DNA of 5,568 bases from Clostridia bacterium (GTDB taxonomy: Bacteria > Bacillota > Clostridia > Oscillospirales > Butyricicoccaceae). The stretch lies in assembly GCA_017556565.1 (NCBI GenBank), contig JAFYMQ010000050.1, forward strand, positions 1 through 5,568, in the 5' to 3' direction. Of the stretch, positions 5,233-5,568 are shown one piece after another. The notes under the pieces were generated by a model. It made no database searches, was not told where the DNA came from, and saw only the letters and a program-made list of their open reading frames with translations. Both the position numbers and the translations under genes were made by a program. The first letter of the stretch is position 1. The number at the start of each line of letters is the position of its first letter.

Positions 5233-5286
5233 TCCTTTTCCTGAGTACACGTTGCATAGGAACAGGTCTGTCCCTTTTTGTTTTTT
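5227..5286 (+). terminator. Riboswitch-controlled intrinsic terminator
   Basis: GGGCAG (5227-5232) pairs with CTGTCC (5268-5273, one G-T pair). The stem continues with CCT/AGG (5234-5236/5264-5266) and TTCCT/AGGAA (5238-5242/5258-5262), then CTTTTTGTTTTTT. The first arm consists of riboswitch P3 and conserved GGGCA bases, so the folded aptamer and the terminator cannot form together. Confidence 0.88.
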
Positions 5287-5467
5287 GCCGAGAGCAAAAA
5301 ACAAAATGAATTGCAGATTACATCTGCATGAATTGAAAGCTAACGCTTTCATAAATTGCCCTGCGGGCATGAATTGAGCCTATGGCTCGTGTAGGTGTCG
5401 CCACAGGCGACCTATCAAATAAAGTCCGCTGCGCGGACACCTTCATGCGGCGACAGACGCAATTCAT
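5281..5467. repeat. Mini-hairpin array C with ATGAATT linkers in the purE leader
   Basis: Seven consecutive stem-loops have arms TTTTTTGC/GCAAAAAA (5281-5301), GCAGAT/ATCTGC (5313-5327), GAAAGC/GCTTTC (5335-5350), GCCC/GGGC (5358-5368), GAGCC/GGCTC (5376-5388), GTCGCC/GGCGAC (5397-5411) and GTCCGC/GCGGAC (5424-5438). Linkers are ATGAATT (5306-5312), ATGAATT (5328-5334), ATAAATT (5351-5357), ATGAATT (5369-5375) and CTATCAAATAAA (5412-5423). GGTGT/ACACC (5394-5398/5437-5441) may enclose the last two hairpins. The array from 5306 is bounded by an exact 9-base inverted repeat, ATGAATTGC (5306-5314) and GCAATTCAT (5459-5467). It lies between the riboswitch terminator and the purE ribosome binding site, so it is part of the read-through leader. 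No coding content is visible. Confidence 0.7.
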
Positions 5468-5501
5468 AATACTTGTATTTCATCTTTCGGAGGTTTATTC
5501 T

Positions 5502-5568
5502 ATGAAAAAAGTCGCCATCATAATGGGCAGCGACAGCGATCTGCCCGTAGTCGAAAAAGCCGCTCAGA
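5502..5568 (+). CDS. purE: 5-(carboxyamino)imidazole ribonucleotide mutase, N-terminal part (cut by window end)
   Basis: Only the first 22 codons are present. They include VAIIMGSDSDLPVV, the nearly invariant N-terminal strand and phosphate-binding loop of PurE, whose SDSD segment contributes to the nucleotide site. PurE converts N5-CAIR to CAIR in de novo purine synthesis in the cytoplasm; in anaerobic Clostridia the AIR carboxylase (class II) form also occurs and cannot be excluded from this fragment. GGAGG (5489-5493) lies 8 bases before the ATG. The gene follows a ZTP riboswitch and terminator, which supports the assignment. Other pur genes may follow outside the window. Confidence 0.93.
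   Translation, partial: MKKVAIIMGSDSDLPVVEKAAQ

Noticed and set aside
5162..5377. 71-codon plus-strand open frame over the riboswitch
   Set aside because: It begins at a GTG inside riboswitch P1 and runs through the terminator. The RNA structure explains these bases far better.

Overview
The window looks like chromosomal DNA of a Gram-positive anaerobe of the class Clostridia, most likely a gut Ruminococcaceae/Oscillospiraceae-type organism. This is an inference from strong GGAGG ribosome binding sites, consensus sigma-A promoters, a transcription-terminating ZTP riboswitch ahead of purE, and long intergenic regions full of tiny hairpins and a MITE-like palindrome. There are five protein genes, the last cut by the window edge. 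No phage, plasmid, transposase, CRISPR or tRNA/rRNA gene is visible.

Layout. Bases 1-187 are a string of mini-hairpins ending in degenerate heptamers. A LysR-type regulator lies on the minus strand (188-1087), divergent from an EamA/DMT-family ten-helix transporter (1200-2108, plus). The two share a compact 112-base divergent region whose two promoters overlap at their -35 boxes inside an inverted repeat, so the regulator probably controls the transporter. A 125-base near-palindrome (2132-2256) sits between the transporter and the convergent gene, with a T-tailed hairpin facing each way. A D-aminoacylase/N-acyl-D-amino-acid deacylase follows on the minus strand (2303-3910), with all expected metal and catalytic residues, flanked by inverted heptamer arrays.

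Bases 3911-4436 contain no gene. They hold the heptamers, a second mini-hairpin array, a branched stem-loop structure and an unexplained 100-base inverted-repeat element. A YgjV-like membrane protein (4437-4946, minus) has a very good promoter. Next comes the purine region: a promoter (5104-5133), a complete ZTP (pfl motif) riboswitch (5150-5232), an intrinsic terminator sharing the riboswitch's conserved GGGCAG (5227-5286), a third mini-hairpin array in the leader, and the first 22 codons of purE (from 5502).

How they work together. purE is probably made only when ZTP/ZMP rises, that is when 10-formyl-tetrahydrofolate is scarce. The regulator, transporter and deacylase may concern export or salvage of amino-acid-like compounds, but only the regulator-transporter link has sequence support. 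The most unusual signal is the three intergenic hairpin arrays. Their stems differ from one another, while the short linker (consensus RTGAANT, or CTATCAAATAA) is conserved between arrays far apart.
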